Positions 1 to 9,534 of a stretch of DNA of 64,000 nucleotides are shown piece after piece. Source of the stretch: Chloroflexaceae bacterium (GTDB lineage Bacteria; Chloroflexota; Chloroflexia; Chloroflexales; Chloroflexaceae). The translations under genes were made by a program, and so were the position numbers. The stretch covers positions 1 to 64,000 of the forward strand of contig JANWYD010000011.1 in assembly GCA_025057155.1 (NCBI GenBank). Direction: 5' to 3'. The notes beneath the pieces were generated by a model that was given only the letters and a program-made list of their open reading frames with translations, did not search any database and was not told the DNA's origin. Within the stretch, counting starts at the first letter, position 1. Every line of letters starts with the position of its first letter.

Positions 1-103
1 TGGCCCCCCGCGTGGGGGGGGGCTGGTGGGGGGGGTGGGGGCTGCGGCGGCTCGGGGGGGGGGGGGGGGGGGGGCCCCCCCCCCCCCCCCCCCACCCCTG
101 TTT
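1..103. other. G/C homopolymer tract at contig end (probable artefact)
   Basis: The first 100 bases are long runs of G followed by long runs of C with almost no other sequence. Normal sequence begins around position 104. This composition at the very edge of the window is more typical of sequencing or assembly error than of a genomic element, and no gene is called here. Confidence 0.75.
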
Positions 104-120
104 TCCAGACGACAACGGTG

Positions 121-2922
121 TCACCCGGCGTCCAGAAACCGGGCTGCCAGGGCGGGCAGTTGCTTCAGTGGGCCGGTGCGGACGCGCGTGTGGGGGAGCG
201 AGGCGAGGAACTGCCGGCCATAGCGTTTGGTGAGCAGGCGTCGGTCGAGGCAGACGACGATGCCGCGGTCCTCGGCGCTGCGGATCAGGCGCCCGAAGCC
301 CTGTTTGAAACGCAGAATGCTCTGCGGCACGGCGTACTCGCTGAAGGGATCGGCGAAACGCTCGCTCCGTGCGGCGAAGATCGGGTCGGTGGGCACGCTG
401 AAGGGCAGTTTGGCGATCACCAGCACCGAGAGCGCCTCGCCGACTACATCCACCCCTTCCCAGAAACTGCTGGTTCCCAGCAACACGGTGCGGGGCGAGT
501 CGCGGAAGCGTTCGAGCAAGGCGCGGCGGCTCCCATCAATCCCCTGGCCAAGCACGGCGATCTCGTGCTCCTCCAAGGGTTCCTGGATGGCGGCATAGGT
601 CTGCTTGAGGGCGCCATTGGCGGTGAAGAGGGCCAGGGTTCGCCCGCCGGCGGCGATGCATAACTCGATCAGCGCCTGCTCCACGGCCTGCTGGTAGCCG
701 CGCTGGTTTGGCTCAGGAATGTCGTCGGGAATGTATACCAGAGCCTGGCGCTGGTAATCGAAGGGCGACTCGAGCGCCAGTTCGTCGGCCTCGAGCAGCC
801 CGATCCGGCTGCGCACGAAGGCGAAGGCGCCTTCGATAGTCAGGGTCGCCGAGGCCAGTACGACGGTCTGCTTCTGGGCGAACAGGTGAGCCTGGAGGAT
901 CGCCGCGACGCTGAGGGGCGCTGCGGTGAGGGTCAGGCTGTCGCGCAGGCGCTCGTGGGTGAGCCAGGCGATGCTCTCTTCATCGCCAAAGATAATGTGG
1001 CCGGTGCGCACCCTGGCATCGGTGGCGAAGCGGCGCAGGTGCTCCGCCCGCAGGAGCAGTTCGTCATAGCCGGGCAGGTCCTCAGGCTCGATCTCGCGCA
1101 GCAGGCTCTCGATCCTGCCGAGAGCGTCGCCGATGACGGTAAGCATGTCGGTAAGATTGGACCAGGCCGCTTCGATCTCCTGCCAGACAGGGCGCCGGCG
1201 CACCTGGGGCGTGATGCGCAGGCGCGGGTCGTACTGCGTCTCAGCGCCTTCGTTGACCATGAAGGAGGTCAGGCGATTGAAGCAGTCGTAGACGGCGGCG
1301 CGGGCGCGTTCGAGGGTCGGGCGCAGGTGCAGGGCGATCTGTTCGACCTGGTGCTGAACACGCTCATCGGCAAAGCCCTCGCGCAGGCGGGCGGGCAGGT
1401 CGGCCAGCAGGCCGCTGACCAGTTGCGCTCCGCCTTCCAGAAAGATCGCGTCGAGAAAATTGAGCAGTGCCGCCTGGTCAATGCTAAAGCTGAGTTGATC
1501 GGTGGCGACATCCTCCAGGTTGTGGGCCTCGTCAATGATCAGGTGATCGTAGGGCGGCAATACATTCGTCTGGGCAGCCAGATCGGCGATCAGCAGGGCG
1601 TGGTTGATCACGACGATATGCGCAGCCTCGGCCAGGCGGCGAGCCTTGAAGAAGAAACACTCGCGGAAATGGGCGCAGCGGGGGCCGGTGCAGGTCTCGG
1701 GGGTGACGTTAATGCGGCCCCAGGCGGCGTTTTCGCGTTCCATCAGCAGCAACTCGGCCCGGTCGCCGGTGCCGGTCGTGGGCAGCCAGAGTTGCACCTT
1801 GAGCAGGGCGCGCACCTCGTCGGGGGTGAGGTTCTCGTGACGGCGCAGTTCGTGGTAGCGTTTGAGGCACAGATAGTTGCCCCGGCCCTTGAGCAGCGCA
1901 GCGGTGAAGGGCGGGTCGCCAGCGGCGCCGGCCATGATGCGCTGCAAGGCGGGGATGTCCTTGAAGAAGAGTTGATCCTGGAGATTGATCGTATTGGTCG
2001 AGATTACCACCCGTTCGCCGCGGGCGGCGGCGAAGAACGCCGCGGGGGCCAGGTAGGCCAGGCTCTTGCCGGTGCCGGTGCCGGCCTCCACCATCAGGGC
2101 CGTGCCCTGATTAAAGGCTCGCGCCACGGCCCGGGCCATCTCAACCTGAGATGGGCGCGGTTCATAACCCGGCAAGTGCTGGCCCAGGGGTCCATCGGGG
2201 GCAAAGAAGGCGGCGATCTGGTCGAGGTCCAGCGGGCGAGCGCTGCCGGTGGGCCTGAGGGGCGCAGGCTCATCGGCGGCCTGGCGTTCCTTGCGGGCGG
2301 CGCGGGGCGCGTCGCTGAAGGCGCGCTTCATCCGCCCGCGCAGCGCTTCCACAAAGAGATCGCGCATGGGGAAGGCGACCTGCTGAGTCAGGCGCACGAT
2401 CTCACCGAGGTCATCGAGGTCGAGAGCATTAATGCGCCGCAACAGATAGGTGAAGACCCGCGCCGCGACCAGAGCGTCGTTGAGGGCGCGATGATCCTCG
2501 GGATGGGGGATGCCCAGGTGTTCGGCCAGGGCGCCCAGGCGGTAGATCGGCGCCTGCGGCACTAGCAGCGTCGCCAGTTCAAAGGTGTCGTAGATCGGCT
2601 GGGCGAAGTTCATTCCCTGGGCGCGGAGCATGCCCAGGTCGAAGTGCACCGAGTGCCCAACAATTGGATGGCTGCCGATAAAACGGGCCAGGTCCGCGCC
2701 GATGGCATTGAAGCGCGGGGCGCGGGCCACATGCTCCGGCGTGATGCCGGTCAGGCGGGTGATCTTGAGAGGCAGCGACTGGCGGGGGCGCACGAACTGG
2801 CTGTAGGTCTCCAGCACCTCATCGCCCCGAAAACGGACGGCGGCCACCTCGATAATCTCGTCCACCCCGGCGATCAGGCCAGTGGTTTCGACATCGAGGG
2901 CAACGTAGATGCGATCATTCAT
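121..2922 (-). CDS. dinG: DinG-family ATP-dependent helicase with N-terminal DEDDh exonuclease
   Basis: A 933-residue fusion acting on DNA in the cytoplasm. Residues 1-165 are a DnaQ-like 3'-5' exonuclease with the full DEDDh set: D10 and E12 in ALDVETTGL, D95 in HFD, H144 and D149. Residues 250-933 are an XPD/DinG superfamily 2 helicase: Walker A GTGTGKS at 281-287, DEAH at 464-467 and a motif VI region QGFGRLIRS near the C-terminus. Cysteines 352, 411, 416 and 422 sit where DinG/XPD proteins bind a 4Fe-4S cluster. The start was set at the ATG just before the exonuclease fold; an upstream ATG would add 42 residues of non-domain sequence. The exonuclease-DinG fusion is known from Firmicutes and other bacteria. 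A likely role is resolving R-loops or damaged DNA (inference). It is transcribed divergently from the liv cluster. Confidence 0.9.
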   Translation of the reverse strand: MNDRIYVALDVETTGLIAGVDEIIEVAAVRFRGDEVLETYSQFVRPRQSLPLKITRLTGITPEHVARAPRFNAIGADLARFIGSHPIVGHSVHFDLGMLRAQGMNFAQPIYDTFELATLLVPQAPIYRLGALAEHLGIPHPEDHRALNDALVAARVFTYLLRRINALDLDDLGEIVRLTQQVAFPMRDLFVEALRGRMKRAFSDAPRAARKERQAADEPAPLRPTGSARPLDLDQIAAFFAPDGPLGQHLPGYEPRPSQVEMARAVARAFNQGTALMVEAGTGTGKSLAYLAPAAFFAAARGERVVISTNTINLQDQLFFKDIPALQRIMAGAAGDPPFTAALLKGRGNYLCLKRYHELRRHENLTPDEVRALLKVQLWLPTTGTGDRAELLLMERENAAWGRINVTPETCTGPRCAHFRECFFFKARRLAEAAHIVVINHALLIADLAAQTNVLPPYDHLIIDEAHNLEDVATDQLSFSIDQAALLNFLDAIFLEGGAQLVSGLLADLPARLREGFADERVQHQVEQIALHLRPTLERARAAVYDCFNRLTSFMVNEGAETQYDPRLRITPQVRRRPVWQEIEAAWSNLTDMLTVIGDALGRIESLLREIEPEDLPGYDELLLRAEHLRRFATDARVRTGHIIFGDEESIAWLTHERLRDSLTLTAAPLSVAAILQAHLFAQKQTVVLASATLTIEGAFAFVRSRIGLLEADELALESPFDYQRQALVYIPDDIPEPNQRGYQQAVEQALIELCIAAGGRTLALFTANGALKQTYAAIQEPLEEHEIAVLGQGIDGSRRALLERFRDSPRTVLLGTSSFWEGVDVVGEALSVLVIAKLPFSVPTDPIFAARSERFADPFSEYAVPQSILRFKQGFGRLIRSAEDRGIVVCLDRRLLTKRYGRQFLASLPHTRVRTGPLKQLPALAARFLDAG

Positions 2923-3056
2923 TGCGTTTCGTGCGGCGAAGACGGCGCCAGAAGCGAACGGCAAGAGAAGGGCCGCTCTATGGCCTTTCTCATTGGACAG
3001 GGGCATGGGGCAATGGGTTGCCCCGCCCTCCGCCAACCGAAAGGTCAATAGCGTGC

Positions 3057-3062
3057 ATTATA
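3057..3062 (-). promoter_or_regulatory. Candidate -10 box of the dinG-like gene
   Basis: The minus strand reads TATAAT here, about 135 nt upstream of the helicase start. No convincing -35 box lies 16-18 nt further upstream, so the call rests on the -10 alone. Confidence 0.35.
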
Positions 3063-3102
3063 CCCGATGGCGGCGGATCCGACGGGCCATCATCGCCGCT
3101 GA

Positions 3103-3131
3103 TTGCAAGAAACAGCCTCCCCCGGTATAAT
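3103..3131 (+). promoter_or_regulatory. Sigma-70-type promoter of the liv/ligase cluster
   Basis: TTGCAA at 3103-3108 and a perfect TATAAT at 3126-3131 are separated by 17 nt. Transcription would start near 3138, leaving a leader of about 54 nt before livG. Confidence 0.7.
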
Positions 3132-3191
3132 ACAGGAAACCCCCACGACATCCAGACCAGGCTCGCCCGGCGTCAGGGCGGCGGGAGCACC

Positions 3192-3995
3192 ATGATGGCA
3201 GGCAGCAACGGCGCCACCTTGCCGGATCCGCAGATGGAGATTGACGGCGTGAGCCTGAGCTTCGGCGGGGTTCGCGCCCTGACCGATGTCAGCTTTAACA
3301 TCTATCCCGGCACCATCCAGGCAATTATCGGCCCGAACGGGGCCGGCAAGACCAGTCTTCTGAACTGCATCAGCGGCCTCTACAAACCGCAGCAGGGTCA
3401 GATCCGCTTCGAGGGCCGGAATCTTATCGGCCTCGCCCCCCACCAGATCGCTCGCCTGGGCATTGCCCGCTCGTTCCAGAATATCGAGCTGTTCCGCCAT
3501 ATGACCGTGGTGGACAACCTGATGCTCGGCCGCCACGTGCACATGCGGGGCGGCGTGCTGAGCGGCGGCCTGTACTGGGGCCGCGCCCAGCGCGAGGAGA
3601 TCGCCCACCGCGAGGTGGTCGAGCAGGTGATTGATCTGCTGGAGATCCAGGCCATCCGCAAAAAGGTCGTCGGCGCGCTGCCCTATGGCCTCCAGAAGCG
3701 GGTCGAGCTGGGACGGGCGCTGGCGATGTCGCCACGCCTGCTGCTGCTCGACGAGCCAATGGCCGGCATGAACAGCGAGGAAAAAGAGGACATGGCCCGC
3801 TTTATCCTCGACATCAGCGAGGAGCAGCGCACGACCATCGTGCTCATCGAGCACGACATGGGGGTGGTGATGGACATCAGCGACAACGTGGCCGTGCTGG
3901 AGTTCGGCCGCTTGATCGCCTATGGCACACCCGCCAGGGTCAAGGCCGACCCGAAGGTGATTGACGCCTACCTGGGGCGCGAGCATGCGGCGTGA
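3192..3995 (+). CDS. livG: LivG-type ABC transporter ATP-binding protein
   Basis: A 267-residue ATPase that would power a branched-chain-amino-acid-type importer at the inner face of the membrane. It has Walker A GPNGAGKTS near residue 45, the atypical LivG signature region LPYGLQKRVELGRAL in place of LSGGQ, Walker B LLLLDEP and a downstream switch histidine (IEHDMGVV). Length matches LivG (about 255). The start is the first of two adjacent ATGs, with GGGAG 5 nt upstream; further upstream in-frame sequence has no domain. It opens a same-strand cluster with a CoA ligase, two permeases, a binding protein, LivF and a second ligase, so the cargo is probably an organic or aromatic acid rather than Leu/Ile/Val (inference). 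Confidence 0.93.
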   Translation: MMAGSNGATLPDPQMEIDGVSLSFGGVRALTDVSFNIYPGTIQAIIGPNGAGKTSLLNCISGLYKPQQGQIRFEGRNLIGLAPHQIARLGIARSFQNIELFRHMTVVDNLMLGRHVHMRGGVLSGGLYWGRAQREEIAHREVVEQVIDLLEIQAIRKKVVGALPYGLQKRVELGRALAMSPRLLLLDEPMAGMNSEEKEDMARFILDISEEQRTTIVLIEHDMGVVMDISDNVAVLEFGRLIAYGTPARVKADPKVIDAYLGREHAA

Positions 3996-4190
3996 GCGCG
4001 ATGCTTGCGTGGACGGGCGTCTTGCTGCGTGAGGCGTTCTCCCCTGAGAAGTTTCGCAGGGCGCTGGCAGCGGGTTCGGGAGGACCTGGCTCTTCCGAAC
4101 CCTGACGACCCGCTATGGTGATGAGCCGCCGGCGCCCCCTCGATCTAGACGATAGTTGCATACTCATACTACCGTAAAGGCGCGGATGTT

Positions 4191-6134
4191 ATGACTGAGT
4201 GGACCCTTCCCCGTCTGTTGCTGCACAAGGCCGAAACGCAGGGCGACAGAGTCGCCCTGCGCGAGAAGGATTTCGGCATCTGGCAGACCGTGACCTGGCG
4301 CCAGTTCGCCGACCATGTGCGGGCGTTCGCGATGGGCCTGCGCGCCCTCGGTCTGCAACGGGGCGACAAGGTGGCGATCATCGGCGATAATCGCCCGGAA
4401 TGGCTCTATGCCGAACTGGCCGCCCAGGCTGTCGGCGGGGCCTCGGTGGGAGTGTATCAGGACTCGGTGGCCAATGAGGTGAAGTACGTGCTGCAGGCCG
4501 CCGAGGCGCGAGTGATTGTGGTCGAGGATCAGGAGCAGGTAGATAAGATCATCGAGATCTGGCCCGAACTGTCGAATGTGCTCAAGGTGATCTACTACGA
4601 GCCGAAGGGCATGCGGGGCTACCGGGAACCCTACCTGGCCCATTTCCCCGACATCGAGGAGCTTGGACGGGCCTACGACCGCGCCCATCCGGGGCTGTTC
4701 GAAGCCGAGGTCGCCCGGGGCCAGCCCGACGATGTGGCCATCCTTTCCACCACTTCGGGCACCACCGGCACCCCCAAACTGGCCATGCTGACCCATCGCA
4801 ACCTCATCAGCCAGGGGGCCGGGTTGCTGGCGGTTGATCCGCTCGAACCCGACGATGAGTTTGTGAGCTTTCTGCCCCTGGCCTGGGTCGGCGAGCAGAT
4901 GATCACCGTCGCCGCCGGTCTCCAGTGCGGCTTCACGATCAACTTCCCCGAATCGTCCGGCACGGTGCAGGAAAACATCCGCGAAATCGGCCCGCGGGTG
5001 ATGTTCTCGCCCCCGCGCATCTGGGAGAACATGCTCTCACAGGTGCAGGTGAAGATCCAGGATACCACGCCACTCAAACGGGCCGTGTACGAGTGGGCCA
5101 TGCGCCAGGGCTACGCCATGGCCGACGCCCGCTTCAGCGGCAAGACGCCTGACCCGCTGCTGCGCCTGCGGTACGCTCTGGCGCGCCTGTGCGTCTTTGA
5201 GCCGCTCAAGGATCAGTTGGGGCTGCGCTTCCTCAAGCGGGCCTATACCGGCGGCGCGGCCCTCGGCCCCGATGTATTCCGCTTCTACCACGCCCTCGGC
5301 GTCAACTTGAAGCAGGTCTACGGCCAGACTGAGAGCGCCGGTCTGAGCGTGATCCACCGCGACGGGCAGATCAAGTTTCAGACTGTGGGCACGCCGCTGC
5401 CCAACACCGAGATCCGCATCGCCGACAGCGGCGAGATCCTGGTCAGGAGCCCCTCGGTCTTCATCGGCTACTACAAGAATCCTGAGGCGACCGCCGAGGC
5501 CCTGGTTGATGGCTGGCTCCACAGCGGCGACGCGGGCTATTTCGACGAAGACGGGCACCTGATCGTCATTGATCGGGCCAAGGACGTGATGACCCTCCAC
5601 GATGGCACAAAGTTCTCGCCCCAGTTCATCGAGAACAAGCTGAAGTTCAGCCCCTACATTAAGGAGGCGGTGGTCTTTGGCGGCGACTGGCCCTTTGTCA
5701 CGGCGATGATCAACATAGACTTCGGCAATGTGGGCAAGTGGGCCGAAAGCCGGCAGATCTCCTACACCACCTACACCGACCTGGCCCAGAAGCCGCAGGT
5801 CTACGCGCTCATCCGCCGCGACGTTGAGCGCACCAACGCCGACCTGCCCCCGGCGGCGCGGATCAGGCGCTTCCTGTTGCTGCACAAAGAGCTTGACGCC
5901 GATGACGGCGAACTGACCCGCACGCGCAAGGTGCGCCGGCGCCTGGTGGCCCGGCGTTACGAAGAGATCGTGGATGCCCTCTACAGCGACCAGAGCGAAC
6001 TGGAGCTGGAGACGACCATCACCTACCAGGACGGGCGCACGGCGCTGATCAAGACGCGGCTGCGCATCGAGGAGATGGAGGCGCCTCCCGCCTCCGCTGG
6101 CGAGCGCCAGCCGGCAAGGATGGCCGTGCGTTGA
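4191..6134 (+). CDS. AMP-dependent acyl-CoA synthetase (long-chain fatty acid:CoA ligase-like)
   Basis: A 647-residue ANL-superfamily enzyme that would activate a carboxylic acid to its CoA thioester via an acyl-adenylate. The phosphate-binding loop STTSGTTGTPK lies near residues 185-195, the adenine-binding YGQTE motif near 380, and the hinge region HSGDAGYFDEDG with IDRAKDV near 445-465. The long C-terminal part resembles eukaryotic-type LACS and bacterial FadD15-like enzymes. The substrate cannot be read from sequence. It sits between livG and livH, 195 nt after livG and 170 nt before livH, which suggests that imported acid is trapped as a CoA ester. The Shine-Dalgarno sequence is weak. 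Confidence 0.9.
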   Translation: MTEWTLPRLLLHKAETQGDRVALREKDFGIWQTVTWRQFADHVRAFAMGLRALGLQRGDKVAIIGDNRPEWLYAELAAQAVGGASVGVYQDSVANEVKYVLQAAEARVIVVEDQEQVDKIIEIWPELSNVLKVIYYEPKGMRGYREPYLAHFPDIEELGRAYDRAHPGLFEAEVARGQPDDVAILSTTSGTTGTPKLAMLTHRNLISQGAGLLAVDPLEPDDEFVSFLPLAWVGEQMITVAAGLQCGFTINFPESSGTVQENIREIGPRVMFSPPRIWENMLSQVQVKIQDTTPLKRAVYEWAMRQGYAMADARFSGKTPDPLLRLRYALARLCVFEPLKDQLGLRFLKRAYTGGAALGPDVFRFYHALGVNLKQVYGQTESAGLSVIHRDGQIKFQTVGTPLPNTEIRIADSGEILVRSPSVFIGYYKNPEATAEALVDGWLHSGDAGYFDEDGHLIVIDRAKDVMTLHDGTKFSPQFIENKLKFSPYIKEAVVFGGDWPFVTAMINIDFGNVGKWAESRQISYTTYTDLAQKPQVYALIRRDVERTNADLPPAARIRRFLLLHKELDADDGELTRTRKVRRRLVARRYEEIVDALYSDQSELELETTITYQDGRTALIKTRLRIEEMEAPPASAGERQPARMAVR

Positions 6135-6208
6135 GGCCGGTTTTGACAGTGCTCCTGCGCGGTCATGCCCTGGCTTCGCCCCTTTACTGACCGTGAATTG
6201 GAGGAGGA

Positions 6209-6237
6209 GGGCGGGGAAACCAGGTTTCCCCACGCCC
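6209..6237. repeat. GGGGAAACC/GGTTTCCCC palindromic repeat
   Basis: A near-perfect palindrome, GCGGGGAAACCAGG then TTTCCCCACGC, in the spacer between the CoA ligase and livH. About 20 nt downstream is a second small palindrome, GGAGGGCTTCGCCCT. The module recurs throughout the window. Confidence 0.8.
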
Positions 6238-6304
6238 CCGCCTGATCGGAGGGTTGGGGAGGGCTTCGCCCTGCCACAACGCCACAGCTTCTTCCGAGGA
6301 GCCT

Positions 6305-7186
6305 ATGGAGAAACTCGTCCAACTCACGATGAGCGGGATCGCCAACGGGGCGATCTTCGCCCTGGTGGCCCTGGGCTTTGTGTTGATCTACAAGAGCAGC
6401 GACGTGATCAACTTCGCCCAGGGTGAACTGCTGCTGATCGGCGCTTACCTGACCTACATGACCGTCGAGCAGATCGGCATCTGGTGGCCCGCGGGCGTGG
6501 TGGTGGCGGTGCTGCTGGCGGCAGTCGTCGGCGTGCTCATCGAAACCCTGGTGCTGCGCCCGCTGATCGGCGAGCCGACCATTTCGGTGATCATGGTGAC
6601 CATCGGCCTCTCATCGTTGCTCCGGGCGATCGTCGGGGCGATCTGGGGGGTGACGCCGCGCCCGGCGCCGCAGTTTCTGCCGCGCGATACGGTAACGATC
6701 TTCGGCGCCAGCGTGGGGGTGGATAAGGTCTGGGCCATCTTTCTGGCGCTGCTGCTCTTCGCCCTGCTGACGCTCTTCTTCCGCTTCAGTCGCGAGGGGA
6801 TCGCCATGCGCGCCGTGGCCGACGACCAGCAGGCCGCGCTGAGCATGGGCATCAGCGTGAAGCGGGTCTGGGCGGTGGCCTGGGCCATCGCGGCGGTGAC
6901 GGCGGCAGTAGGCGGCATTTTGCTGATGAGCATCTTCGGCGGCGTGTCCGGCTCGATCGCTCGGGTGGGGTTGCTGGTCTTCCCGGTAGTGATCCTGGGC
7001 GGCCTCGACAGCATTCCCGGAGCGATCATCGGCGGGCTGATCATCGGCCTGCTGCAATCCTACGCCGGGGGCTACCTGCCGCCTGAACTAGGCATGGGCG
7101 AAGTAGTTCCGTTCATCATTCTGTTGCTGATCCTGCTTGTGCGCCCCTACGGGCTCTTCGGCCAGCGGATCATCGAGCGAGTGTAG
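6305..7186 (+). CDS. livH: LivH-type branched-chain ABC permease
   Basis: A 293-residue inner-membrane permease made mostly of hydrophobic helices, with the typical LivH N-terminus (SGIANGAIFALVALGF) and the FAQGELLLIGAY stretch. The cytoplasmic loop RFSREGIAMRAVADD is the family's ATPase-coupling region. The start chosen is the ATG preceded by GAGGAG about 5 nt upstream; an earlier in-frame ATG lies in repeat-derived spacer. It pairs with the permease gene 15 nt downstream to form the membrane channel of the importer. Confidence 0.93.
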   Translation: MEKLVQLTMSGIANGAIFALVALGFVLIYKSSDVINFAQGELLLIGAYLTYMTVEQIGIWWPAGVVVAVLLAAVVGVLIETLVLRPLIGEPTISVIMVTIGLSSLLRAIVGAIWGVTPRPAPQFLPRDTVTIFGASVGVDKVWAIFLALLLFALLTLFFRFSREGIAMRAVADDQQAALSMGISVKRVWAVAWAIAAVTAAVGGILLMSIFGGVSGSIARVGLLVFPVVILGGLDSIPGAIIGGLIIGLLQSYAGGYLPPELGMGEVVPFIILLLILLVRPYGLFGQRIIERV

Positions 7187-7201
7187 GAGGGTCGCGGGCC
7201 T

Positions 7202-8260
7202 ATGCAAAGCGGGACGTTTCATACCACCTACGCGGCGGATATGGCCCTGCGGCCCTACTGGCCGCAGCGGCTGCGCATCGCTCTTGTGCTCGTGGCCGTG
7301 CTGGTCTTCCCCTGGTTCGCCGACCGCTACTGGCTCAATCTGGCCAATACTATCGCCATCGCCGCCATCGGAGCGATCGGGTTGAACATCCTGGTCGGCT
7401 ATACCGGCCAGATCAGCATTGGGCAGGGCGGCTTCATGGCGGTGGGGGCCTTCAGCGCCGGGTTGATGGCTGCCCGGCTCGGCATGCCGATGTGGCTCAC
7501 GGTGCCGATCGCCAGCCTGTTCACGGCCTTCGTGGGCGCGTTCTTCGGGCTGCCCTCGCTGCGCCTCAAGGGCCTCTACCTGGCGATTGCCACCCTGGCG
7601 GCCCAGGAGATCATCACCTGGGTGCTGACCCACGGCAAACTGCTGGGCATCGGCGAGTCACTTTCGATCCCCCGCGAAACCAGCAACCTCTTCGGCATCC
7701 CCATGACCGCGATCGGCAACCCCGATTTCGCCTTCTACTGGGTGACGGTGGGTTGCCTTATCGTAACCGTAATCTTCGTCAGCAACCTCTTCCGCAGTCG
7801 CGCGGGGCGGGCCTTCGTCGCCATCCGCGACCAGGACATCGCCGCCCAGGTGATCGGGGTGGACCTGTTTCGCTACAAGTTGCTGGCCTTCGCCACCTCG
7901 TCGTTCTTCGCCGGGCTGGCCGGGGCGCTTACCGCCCATTACCGCGGCATTATCTCCTGGGAGCGCTTCACGATTGACACCAGCATCCTCTACCTGGCGA
8001 TGATCATCATCGGCGGGCTGGGCAGCGTCTCAGGCTCGATCTACGGCGCGGCCTTCATCACCCTGCTGCCGGCGCTGCTCTCGAACCTGGCGCGCCTCCT
8101 GAGCGGAGTCGTGCCGCAGATCAACAGCTACCTGCCGTACATGCAGCAGGGCGCCTTCGGTCTGGCGATCATCCTCTTCCTGATCTTCGAGCCGGAGGGC
8201 ATTGTTAAGATGTGGCGCAATGTCAAGGATTACTTCCGGTTATGGCCGTTCAGTTATTAG
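7202..8260 (+). CDS. livM: LivM-type branched-chain ABC permease
   Basis: A 352-residue polytopic membrane protein, second permease of the importer. It has the LivM signature around NILVGYTGQISIGQGGF (residues 60-80) and the coupling loop RAGRAFVAIRDQDIAAQVIGVD. AGGAGGG lies about 10 nt before the ATG and overlaps the end of livH, so the two genes are probably co-transcribed and translated in similar amounts. The C-terminus ends in a short polar tail after the last helix. Confidence 0.93.
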   Translation: MQSGTFHTTYAADMALRPYWPQRLRIALVLVAVLVFPWFADRYWLNLANTIAIAAIGAIGLNILVGYTGQISIGQGGFMAVGAFSAGLMAARLGMPMWLTVPIASLFTAFVGAFFGLPSLRLKGLYLAIATLAAQEIITWVLTHGKLLGIGESLSIPRETSNLFGIPMTAIGNPDFAFYWVTVGCLIVTVIFVSNLFRSRAGRAFVAIRDQDIAAQVIGVDLFRYKLLAFATSSFFAGLAGALTAHYRGIISWERFTIDTSILYLAMIIIGGLGSVSGSIYGAAFITLLPALLSNLARLLSGVVPQINSYLPYMQQGAFGLAIILFLIFEPEGIVKMWRNVKDYFRLWPFSY

Positions 8261-8275
8261 AGCAAGGAGGACAGT

Positions 8276-9520
8276 ATGGGCAACGAACAACGACGGTTCG
8301 GCATGCTGGCACTGCTGCTGGCGCTGGCCCTGGCGCTGGCGGCGTGCGGCCAGCCGGCGCCCGGCACGGGCGGAGGAACCACGGGCGGCGGAACTACTGG
8401 AACAACCCCGGCCCCGAGCGGCGAGCCGATCAAGATCGGCGCGATCTTCGACCTCACCGGCGCGACGGCGGATGTGGGAACCCCCTATTCCAAGGGACAG
8501 ATTGCCTACATTGATTGGCGCAATGCTAACGGCGGCGTGGCCGGGCGCCCGCTGCAACTGATCAGCCAGGACTACGCCTACGAGGTGCCCCGCGCGGAAG
8601 AACTTTACACCCAGTTCGTCACCCAGGACAAGGTGGTGGTCTTCTCGGGCTGGGGCACGGGCGACACCGAGGCGCTCAAGGGCCGCATCTCCGAGGATCA
8701 GATTCCCTTCATTTCCGCCTCGTACTCGGCGGAACTCGCCGATCCCGCCAAGACGCCGTATAACTTCCTGGTGGCCCCGACCTATTCCGACCAGATGATC
8801 ATCGCTATGAAGTGGGCGCTGGAGGACTGGAAAGCCAAAGGGAATACCGGCGCGCCCAAGTTCGCCTATCTGTTCAACGACAGCCCCTTCGGGCGCTCGC
8901 CGCTGGCTGACGGCACCGCCTTTGCCCAGGCCAACGGCGTCGAGACGCCGCTGGAGGTGCCCTCGCCCCGCGGCGCCACCGACCTGACGCCCCAGTTGAC
9001 CCAGATCCGCGACTTCGGGGCTAACTACGTCTTCTTGCAGAACGTCTCGACCCCGGCGGCCCTGGCGGTTAAGAACGCTAAGAGCCTGGGACTGGACATC
9101 CAGTTCATCTGCCTGAACTGGTGCGCTAACGAACTGCTGATCAAGCTCGCCGGCGCTGATGCCGAGGGTGTGGTCGGGGCTATTCCTTTCGACCCCGCTG
9201 CCGAGGGGGCCAAGGTGGCCCTGGAGTTCGCCAAAGAGAAGGGTATTGACTACGGCGGCGCCGATAGCACCTTCGTCCAGGGCTGGACGGCGATGTCCAT
9301 TCTGGTGTCCGGGATTGAAAAGACCCTGGCCGAGGGTAAGGAACTGACCGGCGAGAACATCAAGAACGCGCTCGAGACGATGGGGGCGATTGATACTGGC
9401 GGGGTGACCCAGCCGGTCGTCTTTAGCGCAACCGACCACGCTGGCGCGAAGTCGCTGCGGATGTTCCGCGTTGAGAATGGCAAGTGGGTGGCAATCACCG
9501 ACTTCATTTCGGCCAGGTAA
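8276..9520 (+). CDS. livK: LivK-type substrate-binding lipoprotein
   Basis: A 414-residue extracytoplasmic receptor of the importer. The N-terminus is a lipoprotein signal ending in LAAC, so Cys about 24 would be lipidated and the protein tethered outside the membrane. A Gly/Thr-rich linker (about 28-47) leads into a type I periplasmic-binding fold (IKIGAIFDLTGATADVG). AAGGAGG precedes the ATG by a good distance, only 15 nt after livM. In this family the ligand can be amino acids, urea, amides or aromatic acids; the two flanking CoA ligases favour an organic acid (inference). Confidence 0.92.
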   Translation: MGNEQRRFGMLALLLALALALAACGQPAPGTGGGTTGGGTTGTTPAPSGEPIKIGAIFDLTGATADVGTPYSKGQIAYIDWRNANGGVAGRPLQLISQDYAYEVPRAEELYTQFVTQDKVVVFSGWGTGDTEALKGRISEDQIPFISASYSAELADPAKTPYNFLVAPTYSDQMIIAMKWALEDWKAKGNTGAPKFAYLFNDSPFGRSPLADGTAFAQANGVETPLEVPSPRGATDLTPQLTQIRDFGANYVFLQNVSTPAALAVKNAKSLGLDIQFICLNWCANELLIKLAGADAEGVVGAIPFDPAAEGAKVALEFAKEKGIDYGGADSTFVQGWTAMSILVSGIEKTLAEGKELTGENIKNALETMGAIDTGGVTQPVVFSATDHAGAKSLRMFRVENGKWVAITDFISAR

Positions 9521-9534
9521 CACGCCTCGGGCTG

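Noticed and set aside
886-2565. 559-codon plus-strand frame opposite the DinG-like gene
   Set aside because: Composition is Gly/Gln/Ala/Val-rich low complexity with no family motifs, while the minus strand carries complete exonuclease and helicase motifs. It is an antisense shadow of a GC-rich gene.
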